Source: Paracoccaceae bacterium
GTDB lineage: Bacteria > Pseudomonadota > Alphaproteobacteria > Rhodobacterales > Rhodobacteraceae
DNA: 64,000 nucleotides
Assembly (NCBI GenBank): GCA_030066855.1
Contig: JASJAU010000007.1
Location: 107,145-171,144 of the forward strand
Reading direction: 5' to 3'
The notes under the pieces: model-generated
The model's input: the letters and a program-made list of their open reading frames with translations, nothing else
Database searches by the model: none
What the model was told of the DNA's origin: nothing
Position numbers and translations under genes: made by a program
Part shown: in pieces, positions 42,552 to 53,439 of the stretch
How positions within the stretch are numbered: position 1 is the stretch's first letter
Layout of the letters: the number at the start of each line of letters is the position of its first letter

Positions 42552-43115
42552 ATGATCGACGACAAGCCGCGCTGCTTCGGCTCCCACTCCGAACTCTACG
42601 CGCATTATCATGACACCGAATGGGGCGTTCCTGTCCGGGACGACCGGTTGCTTTTTGAGATGCTCATTCTTGAAGGCGCCCATGCGGGGCTGTCTTGGGA
42701 GACCATCCTGAAAAAGCGGGAGGGCTACAGAGCGGTCTATCACGGCTTCGATGTGGCGCGGGTCGCGGCTATGTCGGACGCGGAGCTCGACCGGGCACTG
42801 CAGAACCCTCAGATCGTACGCCACCGCCAGAAGGTTCCGGCGGCGCGGAAGAACGCTCAGGTCTATCTGGAGATGCAGAAGGAATTCGGCAGTTTTTCGG
42901 ACTGGTTATGGGACCATGTCGGGAACCAGCCGATCAAAGGCGATTGGGAAAGCATGACCGACGCGCCCGCCTCCACGCCTCTGTCGGACGATATCTCGAA
43001 AGATCTCAAGAAACGCGGGATGAGCTTCGTCGGAACGACCATCATCTACGCCTACCTGCAGGCGGTCGGCCTTGTGAACGATCACTACAAGGGCTGCTGG
43101 CGACACGGCACCTAA
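42552..43115 (+). CDS. tag: DNA-3-methyladenine glycosylase I
   Basis: Excises 3-methyladenine from alkylated DNA. The 187 residues begin with CFGSHSELYAHYHDTEWGVP and contain FEMLILEGAHAGLSWETILKKREGYR. The zinc ligands that tie the termini together are present: Cys8, His20 near the N terminus, and His178 and Cys182 in NDHYKGC at the C terminus. Length is typical. It is the canonical counterpart of the divergent homologue at 37.3 kb. The stop overlaps that of the lytic transglycosylase gene as CTAA. Confidence 0.94.
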   Translation: MIDDKPRCFGSHSELYAHYHDTEWGVPVRDDRLLFEMLILEGAHAGLSWETILKKREGYRAVYHGFDVARVAAMSDAELDRALQNPQIVRHRQKVPAARKNAQVYLEMQKEFGSFSDWLWDHVGNQPIKGDWESMTDAPASTPLSDDISKDLKKRGMSFVGTTIIYAYLQAVGLVNDHYKGCWRHGT

Positions 43116-44368
43116 CGCAGCCGCTTCAAGATGTCGAAGCTCGCATAGCCATCCGGGATCAGTCCGAGCGACGATTGAAAACGCCGGATCGCTGCGATGG
43201 TGTTCGGACCAATGATTCCGTCCACGCCATCGGTGTCGAAGCCGCGCTTGGTCAGGAGCTGCTGCATCTCCTTCTTCTCAGCGAACCGAAGATTGCGATC
43301 GTCTCGCGGCCACCCGGCTCGGATGGGCCCGGCGCCCGCGATCCGGTCGGACAGGTGCCCGACACCGATTACATAGGCGTCGGCGGTGTTGTAGCGCTCG
43401 ATAACGTGGAAATTGTCGAAGATCATGAATGCCGCGCCCTGTGCCCCGGCTGGCAGCAAGATGGAGGCTCGCCCGTGATTGGGCACGATGCGACCCGACG
43501 TGTCTCGCACGCCCATCGCGGCCCAATCCCTCGGGCTCTTCTTTATCCGCTCGCCAGTCAGTCCGAAGTCGAAGCCGCGCGGCAGGCGCACTTCCACCCC
43601 CCAGGGCTGCCCCTTGGTCCAGCCGAAGCGCGCGAGATAGGCGGCGGTAGAGGCGAGCGCGTCGGCCGGATTGTCCGACCAGATGTCGCGCTTGCCGTCG
43701 CCGGTGAAATCGACGGCGTACTCCAGATAGGACGTCGGGATGAACTGCGTGTGGCCCATCGCCCCGGCCCAGCTGCCTTGCATATCCCGGGGGCGGACGT
43801 CGCCGGACTGGATGATCTTCAGTGCGGCGATAAGTTGCGCCTCGAAAAACCGTCCGCGCCTGCCATCGAACGCCAGGGTCGCCAGCGCCTCAATGATCGG
43901 GGTCGTACCACGGTACGCTCCGTAGGCGCTTTCAAGGCCCCAGACCGCCACAACAACCTCGGCCTCCACCTCGTACCGAGCCTCGATGCGCTCCAGAAGC
44001 CTGCGGTTCTCGTTTAGGGCGGCCTTGCCGTTCCGGACTCTCGTTTGCGAAGCGGCACTGTCGAGGTAATCCCAGATTTGCTTGGTGAACTCGGACTGGT
44101 TCCGGTCCCGCGTAATCACGTCTGTATTGTAGCGCACGCCGCGAAACGCCTGATCGAGCACACTCTCCCGGATTCCGGCGGCTCGCGCCCGCTGCCGGAA
44201 CCGGTCGATCCAGCGGGCGAATGCGATGTTGGACGTCTGCGACTGCGTCAGCACAAGGGCCACTCCGTCAGGTCGTGGTTTCGGTGCGATGGAGATATCC
44301 GGGGCGGGACTCGCCGCCGCGCCGCCCGCAAGGGCGATGACAAGAAAAGAGACCGCCAATGACCGCAT
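43112..44368 (-). CDS. Lytic murein transglycosylase (MltB-like) with peptidoglycan-binding domain
   Basis: A 418-residue exported enzyme that cleaves glycan strands to anhydromuropeptides. After signal peptide MRSLAVSFLVIALAGGAAA comes the SLT_2/MltB domain with the catalytic Glu in VAVWGLESAYG and QGSWAGAMGHTQFIPTSYL. The C-terminal 60 residues form a PG_binding_1 domain (LLTKRGFDTDGVDGIIGPNTIAAIRRFQ). The arrangement is common in alphaproteobacteria. It lies 99 bases after rnr. Confidence 0.93.
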   Translation of the reverse strand: MRSLAVSFLVIALAGGAAASPAPDISIAPKPRPDGVALVLTQSQTSNIAFARWIDRFRQRARAAGIRESVLDQAFRGVRYNTDVITRDRNQSEFTKQIWDYLDSAASQTRVRNGKAALNENRRLLERIEARYEVEAEVVVAVWGLESAYGAYRGTTPIIEALATLAFDGRRGRFFEAQLIAALKIIQSGDVRPRDMQGSWAGAMGHTQFIPTSYLEYAVDFTGDGKRDIWSDNPADALASTAAYLARFGWTKGQPWGVEVRLPRGFDFGLTGERIKKSPRDWAAMGVRDTSGRIVPNHGRASILLPAGAQGAAFMIFDNFHVIERYNTADAYVIGVGHLSDRIAGAGPIRAGWPRDDRNLRFAEKKEMQQLLTKRGFDTDGVDGIIGPNTIAAIRRFQSSLGLIPDGYASFDILKRLR

Positions 44369-44412
44369 CTCAATGAACCTGTTTCGATTTCTGCTCGCCC
44401 TCAGAATACGCG

Positions 44413-44438
44413 AAAAGGGACGATGCCGGAAGGGTCCC
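44413..44438 (-). terminator. Weak hairpin after rnr
   Basis: A 5-base stem GGGAC/GTCCC with a 12-base loop followed on the minus strand by TTTTCG, 30 bases after the rnr stop. It may end part of the rnr transcript before the transglycosylase gene. The stem is short. Confidence 0.3.
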
Positions 44439-44467
44439 CTGGCAACCCAGCGGCCCGCCGCCGCCGG

Positions 44468-46717
44468 TCACTTTCGCGCCTTGCGCACAACCTTTCGTTT
44501 CGCTTTGGCGGCCTTCCGCCCGCGCCGTTTCACAGGCCTGCGCCGCGATCTGCCGCGCCCGGACGATGCGACGCGCTCGCCCTCAAGCTCCAGTAGTTCC
44601 AACATCAAACCGCCGGTCACCGGAGTTGCCTCGGTCAAACGCACCAGTACCCGCTGTCCGACCTCGATCGTCGTGCCCGATTCAGCGCCCATCAGGGTGT
44701 GGGCCGCGCGGTCGAAATGGAAAAACTCGTCACTGATGGAGCGCACCGGAATCAATCCGTCCGCCCCGGTCTCGTCCAGACGGACAAAGGCTCCGAACCG
44801 CTGAACACCGGAAATCCGGCCCTGCATCTCCGTCCCCACGCGCTCCGAGAGATAGGCGGCCAGGTATCGGTCGGTCGTATCTCTCTCGGCGGTCATCGAC
44901 CGGCGCTCGGTGTTCGAGATGTGCTCGCCCGTCGCCCGGAGATCGTCGGCCTGCTCCATCGGCAATTCGTCGCGCACCCATCCATGCGCGGCGATGAGCG
45001 CGCGGTGAACCACGAGGTCCGCGTAGCGGCGGATAGGCGAGGTGAAATGCGCGTAGGCCCTGAGCGCCAGTCCGAAGTGCCCGAGGTTCTCTGGCGTGTA
45101 ATAGGCCTGGGTCATCGACCGAAGCGTCGCCATATTGATCATGGCGTCGAAATCCGTGCCGTCCGCCTGGGACAAGAGACGATTAAGATGAGCAGGCCGC
45201 AGAACCTGACCTTTCGCCAGCACCAGACCGGCAGATTGGGCCGTCTCGCGCAGCGCTTCCAGCTTCTCCGACTCAGGCTCCTCATGCACCCGGAAGAGCT
45301 GCGGCTGGCGCCGGTCGATCAAGGTTTCCGCAGCGGCGACGTTGGCCAGAACCATGAACTCCTCGATCAGCCGATGCGCGTCCAACCGCTCCTTGAAGGC
45401 CACGGAGAGCACTTCTCCCGCCTCGCTTAGAATGATCCGCCGTTCGGGCAGATCGAGATCCAACGGCTGCCGGCGTTGTCGCGCGCGCTCAAGTGCGGCA
45501 TGGGCGGCGGTCAACGGCCCGACGACGTGCTCCGTCAGATCCGACATGCGCTCGCTCGGGTCGCCGTCCGCCGCCGCCTGGAACTCCTGATAGGTTAGCG
45601 AAGCGCGGGACCGGATCACCGCGCGATGGAATGTCTGACCGATCTTCTCACCCGTGGCGTCAATCCGCATCCGAACGGCGACGACTGCCCTCGGCACATC
45701 CTCGTGTAGCGAGCACAGATCGCCAGACAGCCGGTCCGGCAGCATAGGAACGACACGGTCGGGAAAGTAAGTCGAGTTGCCACGCCGCCGCGCCTCTCGA
45801 TCGAGGGCGGTGCCGGGGCGGGCGAAGGCCGCGACGTCGGCAATCGCGACCCAGACGACAAAGCCGCCTTCGTTCGCGGGATATTCGTCAGGGATTGCGA
45901 GCACTGCGTCGTCCCTGTCCCGCGCGTCCGCAGGATCGATGGTGACGAAGGGCAGATCGGTCAGATCCTCGCGCCCCTCATCCGAGACCGGCTCAACCGC
46001 CTCGGCCTCGGCCAGAACCTCCGCCGGAAAGGCGTCAGGAATACCATGCTGATGGATTGCGATAAGGGACACGGCCTTAGGCGCGCCGGGGTCGCCCAGC
46101 CGCGCCACCACCCGCGCTTTGGGAAGGCCCATTCGGTCTTTTGGCCCCGCTTGTTCGGCCTCGACCAGCTCGCCGTCCCGCGCCTCCCGCGCCATGTCGG
46201 CGGGCACGCGCCACTCCCGATCCACGCCCTTATCGATCGGAACGATCCGGCCGCCCTCCGACGAGCCGCGGTAGACCCCGAGAATCTTCTTCGGGCTGGC
46301 CGCGATGCGCCGGATGACGCGGCCTTCGTAGTCGTGATCCTCCCCGCGGACCGCTGCGAGGCGGGCGAGGACTCGGTCGCCCGCCCCCAAAGCGGGGTCC
46401 GAGGCGCGCGTCACAAGCAGGATCTTTGGCTCGTCCCCCTCGCCCTTCCACTCCATCGGACGGGCAAGCAATTCACCATCCGGGGTGGTCGCACTGACCT
46501 CAATCACGCTCACCGGCGGGAGTTGATCCGGATCGCGATAGGTCCGGCGGCGCTTGGCGAGCTGGCCGTCCGCCTCCAGCTCCTTGAGCAGCCGCTTCAG
46601 GTCGATCCGGTCCGAACCCTTGATGCCGAAGGCGCGGGCGATATCCCGTTTCCCGGTCTTCGCCGGGTTCTCGGAAATCCACTCGAGGATCTCCTCCTTT
46701 GTCGGAATGCGGGCCAT
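44468..46717 (-). CDS. rnr: Ribonuclease R
   Basis: Processive 3'-5' exoribonuclease that can unwind structured RNA. The 749 residues include a winged-helix N-terminal segment, cold-shock domains, the RNB catalytic domain with TIDPADARDRDDAV, SRASLTYQEFQ and FTSPIRRYADLVVHR, an S1 domain (GRISGVQRFGAFVRLDETGADGLIP) and a strongly basic tail (GRGRSRRRPVKRRGRKAAKAK). All catalytic acids are seen. It follows the DUF2064 gene by 20 bases. Confidence 0.95.
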   Translation of the reverse strand: MARIPTKEEILEWISENPAKTGKRDIARAFGIKGSDRIDLKRLLKELEADGQLAKRRRTYRDPDQLPPVSVIEVSATTPDGELLARPMEWKGEGDEPKILLVTRASDPALGAGDRVLARLAAVRGEDHDYEGRVIRRIAASPKKILGVYRGSSEGGRIVPIDKGVDREWRVPADMAREARDGELVEAEQAGPKDRMGLPKARVVARLGDPGAPKAVSLIAIHQHGIPDAFPAEVLAEAEAVEPVSDEGREDLTDLPFVTIDPADARDRDDAVLAIPDEYPANEGGFVVWVAIADVAAFARPGTALDREARRRGNSTYFPDRVVPMLPDRLSGDLCSLHEDVPRAVVAVRMRIDATGEKIGQTFHRAVIRSRASLTYQEFQAAADGDPSERMSDLTEHVVGPLTAAHAALERARQRRQPLDLDLPERRIILSEAGEVLSVAFKERLDAHRLIEEFMVLANVAAAETLIDRRQPQLFRVHEEPESEKLEALRETAQSAGLVLAKGQVLRPAHLNRLLSQADGTDFDAMINMATLRSMTQAYYTPENLGHFGLALRAYAHFTSPIRRYADLVVHRALIAAHGWVRDELPMEQADDLRATGEHISNTERRSMTAERDTTDRYLAAYLSERVGTEMQGRISGVQRFGAFVRLDETGADGLIPVRSISDEFFHFDRAAHTLMGAESGTTIEVGQRVLVRLTEATPVTGGLMLELLELEGERVASSGRGRSRRRPVKRRGRKAAKAKRKVVRKARK

Positions 46718-46737
46718 GCGGGCCGCGTATCACGCTG

Positions 46738-47343
46738 TCATGGGAGCGTCACGGGCTTTCCAGCGGCCAGGTATCGGGTCAGGTCAGCGGCGGTGTCAAT
46801 GTCGTCCAATGTGTCGGCTAAGGCGACGGGTCCCGGCAGCCTCGGACGCGTCGCCGAAAGCGTCTCCCCATGCGACCAGGGCACGCCCTCTAGAGCCTGG
46901 GCCTTCACGCGCCTCGGGTGTCTCAACCCAATCAGCCAGTACCCGCCGTCTGAAGATGGCCCCAAAACCGCCGGCGCCGCGCCGAGAAGACGAAAGGCCC
47001 CGGCGATGTGCGGTCTGGAGACCCCGGGAATATCACTGCCGATCAGAACCGCTGGTCCGGGCGCCTGCCGAAGCGAACCGATCATACGCGCGCCCAGATC
47101 TCCCCGACCCTGCCCGATCCGCGCGACATCGAAGGGCCAGTCCCGAGACCGCAAGGCGCCCGGATCGGGATCGACCGCCAAAACTAGCCGCCATCGCGGG
47201 TCGCGCAAACGCCGAAGGAGCGAACGGACCTGATGCCGGTACCACCACGTTGCATCGACCGCGCCGATATCCCGCGCGAGCCGGGTTTTGACCCGCCCGG
47301 GCCTCGGCTCTTTCACCATAACGAAGAGCGTGGGCCCGCTCAA
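46738..47343 (-). CDS. DUF2064 / TIGR04282-type glycosyltransferase-like protein
   Basis: A 201-residue protein with nucleotide-sugar transferase-like features: MVKEPRPGRVKTRLARDIG at the N terminus, VLIGSDIPGVSRPHIAGAF and GPSSDGGYWLIGL. These match the DUF2064 family, related to GT-A fold nucleotidyltransferases; substrate unknown. ATGA overlap with the upstream GNAT gene suggests co-translation. Confidence 0.85.
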   Translation of the reverse strand: MSGPTLFVMVKEPRPGRVKTRLARDIGAVDATWWYRHQVRSLLRRLRDPRWRLVLAVDPDPGALRSRDWPFDVARIGQGRGDLGARMIGSLRQAPGPAVLIGSDIPGVSRPHIAGAFRLLGAAPAVLGPSSDGGYWLIGLRHPRRVKAQALEGVPWSHGETLSATRPRLPGPVALADTLDDIDTAADLTRYLAAGKPVTLP

Positions 47344-47762
47344 AACTGGACGACCATCTCGCGGTGAGGGATGCCGGCGTCCATGAACTCGGGCCCGACC
47401 GCCTCAAAGCCTAGCGCCTCATAGAACCCGATCGCATGGGTCTGCGCGCCCAGCTTGGCCGACTTGCAGCCCTTCGCCGCGATCTCTTCCAAGGCAAAAA
47501 GTATCAGCGCCTTGCCAAGACCGGTGCCGCGATGAGACGGAAGAACGGCGACCCGACCGATCTTGCCGGCATCCGCCGCAAACAGAATCCGCGCCGTGCC
47601 GACGGCGACGCCTCCCGCGCTTGCCAGAAGATGAAGCGCCTCCTCATCCCGACCATCGATGTCGTCCTCGACGCTGACGCCCTGCTCCAGCGTGAAGACC
47701 TCATAGCGGATCTTCTGGCAGGCGGCGATATCGACTGAAGTGGTGATGACGGCATCGGTCAC
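47340..47762 (-). CDS. GNAT-family N-acetyltransferase
   Basis: A 140-residue acyltransferase. The acetyl-CoA loop [17 protein letters not shown] and the C-terminal [27 protein letters not shown] place it in the ElaA/YjdJ-like GNAT group. I start at a GTG that overlaps the dapE stop as GTGA; the track ORF extends 23 codons into dapE. Substrate unknown; possibly amino acid or protein N-termini. Confidence 0.85.
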   Translation of the reverse strand: MTDAVITTSVDIAACQKIRYEVFTLEQGVSVEDDIDGRDEEALHLLASAGGVAVGTARILFAADAGKIGRVAVLPSHRGTGLGKALILFALEEIAAKGCKSAKLGAQTHAIGFYEALGFEAVGPEFMDAGIPHREMVVQF

Positions 47763-48901
47763 GCGAACCAATCCTCCAGAATTCGCCGATAGACGCCTTT
47801 CAGCTGAACAATCTGATCGACCGGAACGCATTCATCAACCTGATGCATCGTCTTGCCCACCAGTCCGAACTCGACGACAGGGCAATGTGCGCGGATGAAC
47901 CTCGCGTCCGACGTGCCGCCACTGGTCGAGAGCTCCGGCTCGAGGCCGGTTTCGGCCTCGACAGCCCTGCGCACCAGATCCGAGAACGCGCCGGGAGGTG
48001 TCAGGAAGCTCTCACCCGACACCCGCGTGGTCATCTCAAAGGCAACGCCGGTCTCTTCCGTGATCAGCTCCGCCTCGGAGCGGAGCCAGTCGATCAGACC
48101 TGAGGAAGAATGCAGATCGTTGAACCGGATATTTACGGTCGCCCGGCACATCGCGGGGATAACGTTGCTCGCAGAGTTGCCGGTATCGATAGACGTCACC
48201 GCCAGGGTGGAGGGATCGAAATGCTCGGTCCCCTCATCGAGCCTCGACGCGTCAAGCCGCGCCATCAGCCGCGCTAACGCCGGAACCGGGTTCTTGGCCC
48301 GGTGCGGATAAGCCGTGTGGCCCTGAACGCCCGACGCGGCGAAGCGCGCGGTCATCGACCCCCGGCGGCCGATCTTGATCATGTCGCCCAGGCGTTCCGG
48401 GCAGGTCGGCTCGCCCACCAGACAGGCCGCCATGGCCTCGCCGTTCGCCTCCATCCAATCCAGGATCGCTGTCGTTCCGTCCACTGCGTCGCCTTCCTCA
48501 TCGCCGGTCACGGTGATCAGGATCGCGCCATCCGGCGGCGCCGACGAGACGAGATCGATCGCCGCTCCGACAAACGCCGCCACACCCGATTTCATATCGG
48601 TCGCGCCTCGTCCGTGCAGAACGCCGTCGCGCGCCGCGCCCGAGAACGGATCGAAGCGCCAATCCGAGGGATCGCCGACCGGCACCACATCCGTATGCCC
48701 GTTGAACCCGAATGTCCGCTCGTGGCCTTTCGGACCCCAACGCGCGATCAGGTTCGCGACGCCGCCCCGATCGGCGCGGAACGTGGCGAACCCGGCCGCC
48801 GCCAACTCCGCCTGAAGCAGCGGGATCGCGCCCGCGTCCTCTGGCGTGATCGATGGGCACTGGATGAGCCGCTGTGTAAGGGTGACGACATCGTAAGCCA
48901 T
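47759..48901 (-). CDS. dapE: Succinyl-diaminopimelate desuccinylase
   Basis: Hydrolyses N-succinyl-LL-diaminopimelate in the lysine/peptidoglycan precursor pathway. The 380-residue M20 metallopeptidase shows [23 protein letters not shown], the catalytic [14 protein letters not shown] and the metal-binding [10 protein letters not shown]. Length is typical. It works with dapD about 0.6 kb upstream on the same strand. Confidence 0.96.
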   Translation of the reverse strand: MAYDVVTLTQRLIQCPSITPEDAGAIPLLQAELAAAGFATFRADRGGVANLIARWGPKGHERTFGFNGHTDVVPVGDPSDWRFDPFSGAARDGVLHGRGATDMKSGVAAFVGAAIDLVSSAPPDGAILITVTGDEEGDAVDGTTAILDWMEANGEAMAACLVGEPTCPERLGDMIKIGRRGSMTARFAASGVQGHTAYPHRAKNPVPALARLMARLDASRLDEGTEHFDPSTLAVTSIDTGNSASNVIPAMCRATVNIRFNDLHSSSGLIDWLRSEAELITEETGVAFEMTTRVSGESFLTPPGAFSDLVRRAVEAETGLEPELSTSGGTSDARFIRAHCPVVEFGLVGKTMHQVDECVPVDQIVQLKGVYRRILEDWFA

Positions 48902-48940
48902 GGCGCCTTGCTATCGCGCAGCACTGGCGGCTTCAACGCT

Positions 48941-49279
48941 TCAAGCTTCTGCCTCGCCCTCGTCGAAAAAGGGCGTCATCTGCGCGACGATCACCGCGTT
49001 CTCGCGGGCGGCTCGCGCCATCAAAGCCCGCTCCTCACCGCCGATTTTTTGACCGGCGGCCTCGCGCTCCTCCACCGTGCCATAGCCCTGCACGTCGAGC
49101 GGCGCGAGGTCGGCCTGCTTCAGGACGGCGACCGTCTCGCGGACCGCCTCGGCCTCATCGACACCCGTGGCGAAGCAGAGAAGCGCCGCCCCGGTCGCGC
49201 CATCGGGCAACCCGTCGTCCTTTTTACGGCCGACCTGAACGAGCAGCGTGAAAACCGGATGCGAGCTTGTCTTCGCCAT
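48941..49279 (-). CDS. Conserved hypothetical protein between dapD and dapE
   Basis: A 112-residue protein with a globular look: VFTLLVQVGRKKDDGLPDGATGAALLCFATGVDEAEAVRETV, then a charged helix and an acidic C terminus (DEGEAEA). I recall similar short proteins next to dapE in Rhodobacteraceae but no function. I start at MAKTSSHPV; the ribosome site GGAG is unusually close, and an ATG five codons earlier is possible. Confidence 0.65.
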   Translation of the reverse strand: MAKTSSHPVFTLLVQVGRKKDDGLPDGATGAALLCFATGVDEAEAVRETVAVLKQADLAPLDVQGYGTVEEREAAGQKIGGEERALMARAARENAVIVAQMTPFFDEGEAEA

Positions 49280-49471
49280 GCTCCGCTGTTGCATTGGCCG
49301 CTCAGGAACGCAAGGTCACACCGGGACCAAAGGGGTGAGCGGCGCGTTGTCGCGTTCCGGCGCGATCGACTGCGGACGCTCGAAAAGAAATCGAAATTCG
49401 AACGTCTCCGCCGCCATCGAAGACGCGGAGGCGGCGTTGAACTAGGCGGAAAATGCGGCGGGCGCTGCCGA

Positions 49472-50299
49472 TCAATCCCGCAAAAGTTCGTTGATGCCGG
49501 TCTTCGAGCGCGTCCGCTCATCGACCCGCTTTACGATGACCGCGCAATAGAGGCTGACGTTGTTCTTTGACGGCATCGACCCCGCCACGACGACCGAGTA
49601 CGGCGGAACCTCGCCATAGAAGACCTCTCCGCTCTCGCGATCGACGATTTTCGTCGACTGGCCGATGAAAACGCCCATGCCCAGGACCGAGCCCTCACGG
49701 ACGATCACCCCCTCCACAACCTCGGACCGCGCCCCGATGAAGCAGTTGTCCTCGATAATCGTCGGCCCCGCCTGCATCGGCTCGAGCACCCCGCCGATCC
49801 CGACACCGCCCGAAAGATGCACGTTCTTGCCAATTTGGGCGCACGACCCCACGGTCGCCCAGGTATCGACCATCGTGCCCGAATCCACGTATGCGCCGAG
49901 GTTCACAAAGGACGGCATGAGCACGACGCCCGGCGCGATAAAGGCCGACTTGCGCACCACACAGTTCGGAACGGCCCGGAAACCGGCCGCCTTCCACTGG
50001 TTGTCGCCCCAGTCCTTCCACTTGCTGTCGACCTTGTCCCACCAGGACCCGCCTTGCGCGCTGCCGGTCTGCTGCTCCATGTCCTTCAGGCGGAAGCCCA
50101 GAAGTACCGCTTTCTTCGCCCATTGGTTCACATGCCAGCTTCCGTCCTCTTGCCGCTCGGCCACGCGCAGAGCGCCGCCGTCGAGCGCGTTCAACGTGTC
50201 TTCAATCGCCTCGCGCGTCTCTCCTCCGGTCGCGGGCGTGATCTCGTCCCGCGCGTCCCATGCGGATTCGATGGCGGTTTCCAATGCGGCGTTTGACAT
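49472..50299 (-). CDS. dapD: Tetrahydrodipicolinate N-succinyltransferase
   Basis: Transfers succinyl from succinyl-CoA to tetrahydrodipicolinate. The 275-residue protein has an N-terminal helical domain and a left-handed beta-helix of hexapeptide repeats ([39 protein letters not shown]), with the family signature [26 protein letters not shown]. It begins the leftward dapD-unknown-dapE run, though the 192-base gap after it may hold a separate promoter. Confidence 0.96.
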   Translation of the reverse strand: MSNAALETAIESAWDARDEITPATGGETREAIEDTLNALDGGALRVAERQEDGSWHVNQWAKKAVLLGFRLKDMEQQTGSAQGGSWWDKVDSKWKDWGDNQWKAAGFRAVPNCVVRKSAFIAPGVVLMPSFVNLGAYVDSGTMVDTWATVGSCAQIGKNVHLSGGVGIGGVLEPMQAGPTIIEDNCFIGARSEVVEGVIVREGSVLGMGVFIGQSTKIVDRESGEVFYGEVPPYSVVVAGSMPSKNNVSLYCAVIVKRVDERTRSKTGINELLRD

Positions 50300-50388
50300 C
50301 TGGCGGTCTCCAAAACGTGGCTGGCATCAGGCTGGGCAGGCCTATAAGCCTTTCGGCAAGGCCACGCAATCAGGCAGGAGGATTGCAC

Positions 50389-51234
50389 GTGAAGGACGAT
50401 CGAAGCCGCATTTTTCGAGATGCCCAGGAAGACCGGGAATCGAGCCACACGACGCCGGACACTCCGCAAACCAGTGCAAGCGCGTACCGGCTGGCCTTCG
50501 ACGACCTCGAGTTCCTTTTGCGGGACGAACTTCGGCCAGTGCGGCTTCAACTCGAGCTTCTGAAGCCAGAGTTGCTGATGAGCGAATACGGGGTCGAAAG
50601 CACGATTGTCCTCTTTGGCGGCGCGCGGATACCTGAGCCCGCCAACAAGGACTCCGCAAAGACCGAAACGCTCGCGGACCTGTCGAAGTACTACGATGAA
50701 GCGCGGGAATTCGCCCGCCTTGTCACGCTCCGGTCCAAAACCAACGACCATCTGGAAGACGTGATTGTCACCGGTGGCGGGCCGGGAGTCATGGAGGCGG
50801 GCAATCGCGGCGCCCAGGACGCCGGGGGCGTCTCCATCGGTCTCAACATCGTTCTGCCGCACGAGCAGGCGCCGAACACCTATGTCACGCCCGAGCTCTG
50901 CTTCAATTTCCACTACTTCGGCATCCGCAAGATGCACTTCCTGATGCGGGCCCGCGCCGTCGCCGTCTTCCCCGGCGGATTCGGAACGCTGGACGAGCTG
51001 TTCGAAAGCCTGACCCTCATTCAGACCGGACGCATGGAGCGCGTGCCGATCCTGCTTTTCGGAGCTGAGTTCTGGAACCGCATCGTCAACTGGGACGCGC
51101 TCGCGGACGCCGGAACGATCTCGCGCGACGATCTCGAGCTTTTTCGGTTCGTCGAGACGGCGGAAGAGGCGATAAGTGAGATCGATGCCTGGCCGCATCC
51201 CCGGACCAAACGCGGGGCGATCCCGGGCCGGTAA
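50389..51234 (+). CDS. LOG family protein (nucleotide phosphoribohydrolase-like)
   Basis: A 281-residue Rossmann-like protein once called lysine decarboxylase-like. VTGGGPGVMEAGNRGA and the signature PGGFGTLDELFE are those of LOG proteins, which release bases from nucleoside 5'-monophosphates. I choose a GTG start with AGGAGG 7 bases upstream; the track ORF extends 43 codons across the divergent dapD start. Compared with short LOG proteins it has an extra N-terminal region of about 90 residues. A small membrane protein gene follows after 12 bases. Confidence 0.88.
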   Translation: MKDDRSRIFRDAQEDRESSHTTPDTPQTSASAYRLAFDDLEFLLRDELRPVRLQLELLKPELLMSEYGVESTIVLFGGARIPEPANKDSAKTETLADLSKYYDEAREFARLVTLRSKTNDHLEDVIVTGGGPGVMEAGNRGAQDAGGVSIGLNIVLPHEQAPNTYVTPELCFNFHYFGIRKMHFLMRARAVAVFPGGFGTLDELFESLTLIQTGRMERVPILLFGAEFWNRIVNWDALADAGTISRDDLELFRFVETAEEAISEIDAWPHPRTKRGAIPGR

Positions 51235-51246
51235 GGGAGGGAACCC

Positions 51247-51483
51247 ATGGACCTGATCGCATTTCTGATTATCGGCGCGCTTGCGGGCTGGCTGGCGTCC
51301 AAGTTCATGAACAAAAGCCAAGGACTGCTCATGAACATGGTCGTCGGTATCGCCGGCGCATATATCGGCGGTTTTCTGGCAGGCGCTATCGGGCTGGCCG
51401 CAACTGGCTTTGTGGGCGAGATCATCGTCGCGACAATCGGTGCGGTGATTTTGCTCTGGACGCTCGGCAAGCTCCGCACCTAG
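51247..51483 (+). CDS. GlsB/YeaQ/YmgE family membrane protein
   Basis: A 78-residue protein with three hydrophobic segments rich in Gly (LIAFLIIGALAGWLASKFM, MNMVVGIAGAYIGGFLAGAIG, EIIVATIGAVILLWTLG). This is the transglycosylase-associated/GlsB stress-membrane family. GGGAGGG precedes the ATG. It ends 7 bases from the convergent rlmN. Confidence 0.93.
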   Translation: MDLIAFLIIGALAGWLASKFMNKSQGLLMNMVVGIAGAYIGGFLAGAIGLAATGFVGEIIVATIGAVILLWTLGKLRT

Positions 51484-51490
51484 GCCGCCT

Positions 51491-52684
<1,194 letters not shown>

Positions 52685-52753
52685 AAGGCTCACCCGTTTG
52701 CGACAGGCCGCTCATATAGGCGGTTTGCCGGGTTTTGCCAAATCAGATCGGGT

Positions 52754-53284
52754 TCAGCTCGCGCAGCGGGATTCCGCGTCTTCGATCATGGCCGTCGCGC
52801 CCAGAAGCGAAAAGGTATCCTTGGTCTGCGTCCCGCGCGAAGATCGCGCCGTCAACACGGCGTTCGCGCCCCGCTTGATGGCCGTCACGATTTTCAGATC
52901 GTCGGCGGGCGTTGCGGGCCAGGCGTATTCGCCCTCTGTGAAGAGCTCGAAGGCAGTGCCGCCGATGTCCATCTGCACGGTCGAGCCCTCGGCAAACGGA
53001 TAGCCGCCGGTGAAGCTCACCTCGCCCGCGATGCTCTGCTCGGGCCGCCAGGTGACGAACAGCAAGATGTCCCCGCGGCGCACGCTTACGGTGCGGCCGT
53101 CGCGCGTATTGACGGTCTCCTTGGGCGCGGTCACGGCCCAGCATTCCTTGGGATCGCTCACCTCGAACACCGCCCAATCCGTATCCGCCGCCACACGGTT
53201 GCTGACGTCTTGCGCCGAGGCAGGCCCAGCCGCCAGCACCGCCCCTGCCATCGCCAAAACGAAAGCCCTTGATCTCATGGTCAT
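52754..53284 (-). CDS. Invasion-associated locus B (IalB) family periplasmic protein
   Basis: A 176-residue exported protein: signal peptide ending GPASA-QD, then WAVFEVSDPKECWAVTAPKE, FVTWRPEQSIAGEVSFTGGYPF and TRSSRGTQTKDTFSL-like C-terminal strand region. This is the IalB family, widespread in alphaproteobacteria; molecular role unsettled. AAGG lies 7 bases before the first ATG. Confidence 0.85.
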   Translation of the reverse strand: MTMRSRAFVLAMAGAVLAAGPASAQDVSNRVAADTDWAVFEVSDPKECWAVTAPKETVNTRDGRTVSVRRGDILLFVTWRPEQSIAGEVSFTGGYPFAEGSTVQMDIGGTAFELFTEGEYAWPATPADDLKIVTAIKRGANAVLTARSSRGTQTKDTFSLLGATAMIEDAESRCAS

Positions 53285-53439
53285 TCAACTGCCTTTGCGT
53301 CAGGTCGCGCCGCCTTTTGTGCCAAGGCCGTCCGCACCGTTTTTGCCCCTTACGATGTATCGATGAATAGCGTATGTCCGCGCCTCAGTGGAAGCCCCTG
53401 CGGCGGAAAATCGCCGCACGAATTCTTGAGGTTCAATCC

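Noticed and set aside
49400-49440. Inverted repeat downstream of dapD as a terminator
   Set aside because: Arms CGCCGCC/GGCGGCG are low-complexity with a 14-base loop and no T-run.
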